Shown one piece after another: positions 63,610 through 64,000 of a DNA stretch of 64,000 nt. Each line of letters opens with the position of its first letter. The stretch's first letter is position 1. Below the pieces are notes generated by a model that did no database searches, was not told the origin of the DNA, and was given only the letters and a program-made list of their open reading frames with translations. Both the position numbers and the translations under genes were made by a program. This DNA is from Aeromicrobium massiliense JC14 (GTDB lineage Bacteria > Actinomycetota > Actinomycetes > Propionibacteriales > Nocardioidaceae): assembly GCF_000312105.1 (NCBI RefSeq), contig NZ_HE978636.1:585642-649641 (forward strand), read 5' to 3'.

Positions 63610-63707
63610 CGAGGCGGCTCCTGCGTTTCACGTGGAACAGTCGGCTGCCAGCCCACGGGCTGGGGCGACGGCGGGGTCGTCCAGGGCCATCCGGTCGGCT
63701 CGCTCAT
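63606..63707 (-). CDS. Short frame spanning parS, coupled to rsmG and parA
   Basis: A 33-residue frame with ATG 63707 overlapping the rsmG stop (ATGA) and TGA 63606-63608 overlapping the parA ATG (ATGA). It encodes mainly Trp, Pro and Thr (MSEPTGWPWTTP start) and then [15 protein letters not shown] is the parS site read in this frame. Mycobacterial ParA has an N-terminal extension with VSRET in the same position. So this may be a displaced ParA N-terminus, a leader peptide, or a chance frame. Confidence 0.4.
   Translation of the reverse strand: MSEPTGWPWTTPPSPQPVGWQPTVPRETQEPPR
63624..63639. promoter_or_regulatory. parS centromere site
   Basis: CGTTTCACGTGGAACA matches the consensus TGTTTCACGTGGAACA at 15 of 16 positions. 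It is in the rsmG-parA gap, the normal origin-proximal place for ParB loading. Confidence 0.92.
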
Positions 63708-64000
63708 CGCGCCACCTCCACCACGGTCGTCGGGTCGTCCTGCGGGCCGTACGTCGTGACCACGATAGACCGGGCCCCGAGCTTCCTGAGCACGGCGCCG
63801 TCACGATCCACCTCGTCCTGGGCGGACCGGCCCTTGAGCGCGAGCAGCACGCCGCCGGGTGCCACGAGGGGCAGGCACCACCGGGCGAGCCGCGCCAGCG
63901 GGGCCACCGCCCGCGCGGTCACGACGTCGTACTGCTCGCGGACGTCCTCCGCGCGTGAGCGCAGCACCCGGACGTTGGCGAGCTCGAGCTGGTCGACGAC
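63704..64000 (-). CDS. rsmG: 16S rRNA (guanine527-N7)-methyltransferase RsmG (5' end beyond window)
   Basis: Only the C-terminal 98 residues are in the window; the frame stays open to its edge. They read VVDQLELANVRVLRSRAED followed by YDVVTARAVAPLARLARW and GGVLLALKGRSAQDEV, typical of the SAM-binding half of RsmG/GidB. It methylates G527 of 16S rRNA. It lies upstream of parA as in most origin regions. Confidence 0.92.
   Translation of the reverse strand, partial: VVDQLELANVRVLRSRAEDVREQYDVVTARAVAPLARLARWCLPLVAPGGVLLALKGRSAQDEVDRDGAVLRKLGARSIVVTTYGPQDDPTTVVEVAR

Overview
This is a very GC-rich, gene-dense actinobacterial chromosome segment. Gene content points to a high-GC actinobacterium, probably Propionibacteriales and most like the Nocardioidaceae (Aeromicrobium or Nocardioides type); the family assignment is inference. 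The clues are a folP2-gpgS pair, a coenzyme F420 reductase, a PadR/ino1/class A PBP cluster, a DUF6049-murJ-pseudokinase-trxB-trxA-parB-parA-rsmG string, and heavy GTG/ATGA-coupled starts. The right end lies close to the replication origin: parA, parB, a near-consensus parS and rsmG are present, and oriC itself should be just beyond the window.

Region by region. 1-3.4 kb: end of an alpha-methylacyl-CoA racemase, a FolP2-type dihydropteroate synthase paralogue, glucosyl-3-phosphoglycerate synthase and a RibD-C-like reductase. 3.4-8.3 kb: serA, a hotdog thioesterase and a copper-response operon (csoR-copZ-copA) behind a CsoR box. 8.3-16.1 kb: TetR regulator, F420:NADP oxidoreductase, a YbaY-like protein coupled to an ABC exporter, a membrane protein/sigma factor pair, a NYN-domain protein, succinate-semialdehyde dehydrogenase and a pterin dehydratase-VOC fusion. 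16.2-19.7 kb: cytochrome bd oxidase (cydAB), DedA, DUF4287. 19.7-28.4 kb: dnaB, MATE exporter, LapA-like protein, arginine deiminase with an antiporter, a UPF0104-type membrane protein, then the rpsF-ssb-rpsR-rplI operon. 28.6-35.5 kb: a MacB/FtsX-type ABC transporter, MOSC protein, methyltransferase, bluB, aldo/keto reductase and an HNH nuclease.

35.5-36.7 kb is the most unusual part. A single gene (AbiEi-like N-terminus plus a DUF559/Vsr-like nuclease C-terminus) is bracketed by two mirror-image clusters of a 20-bp REP-like palindromic unit, with no transposase present. 36.7-44.0 kb: an iron-box-controlled siderophore-interacting protein, a FemAB ligase coupled to an atypical alanine-racemase-like protein, a class A PBP, PadR and inositol-phosphate synthase. 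44.0-53.5 kb: a LysR/YeiH pair, then a TetR-controlled five-cistron operon plus binding protein that combines a branched-chain-amino-acid-type ABC importer with an acyl-CoA synthetase. 53.5-64 kb: the origin-proximal housekeeping string, with a SigR/SigH-type promoter before trxBA, and a 33-codon frame spanning parS and coupled to both rsmG and parA.

Two copies of a long perfect palindrome next to a strong hairpin sit between convergent genes at 3.34 and 13.9 kb and look like a species-level bidirectional terminator repeat. No tRNA, rRNA, CRISPR array, prophage or transposase gene was recognised.
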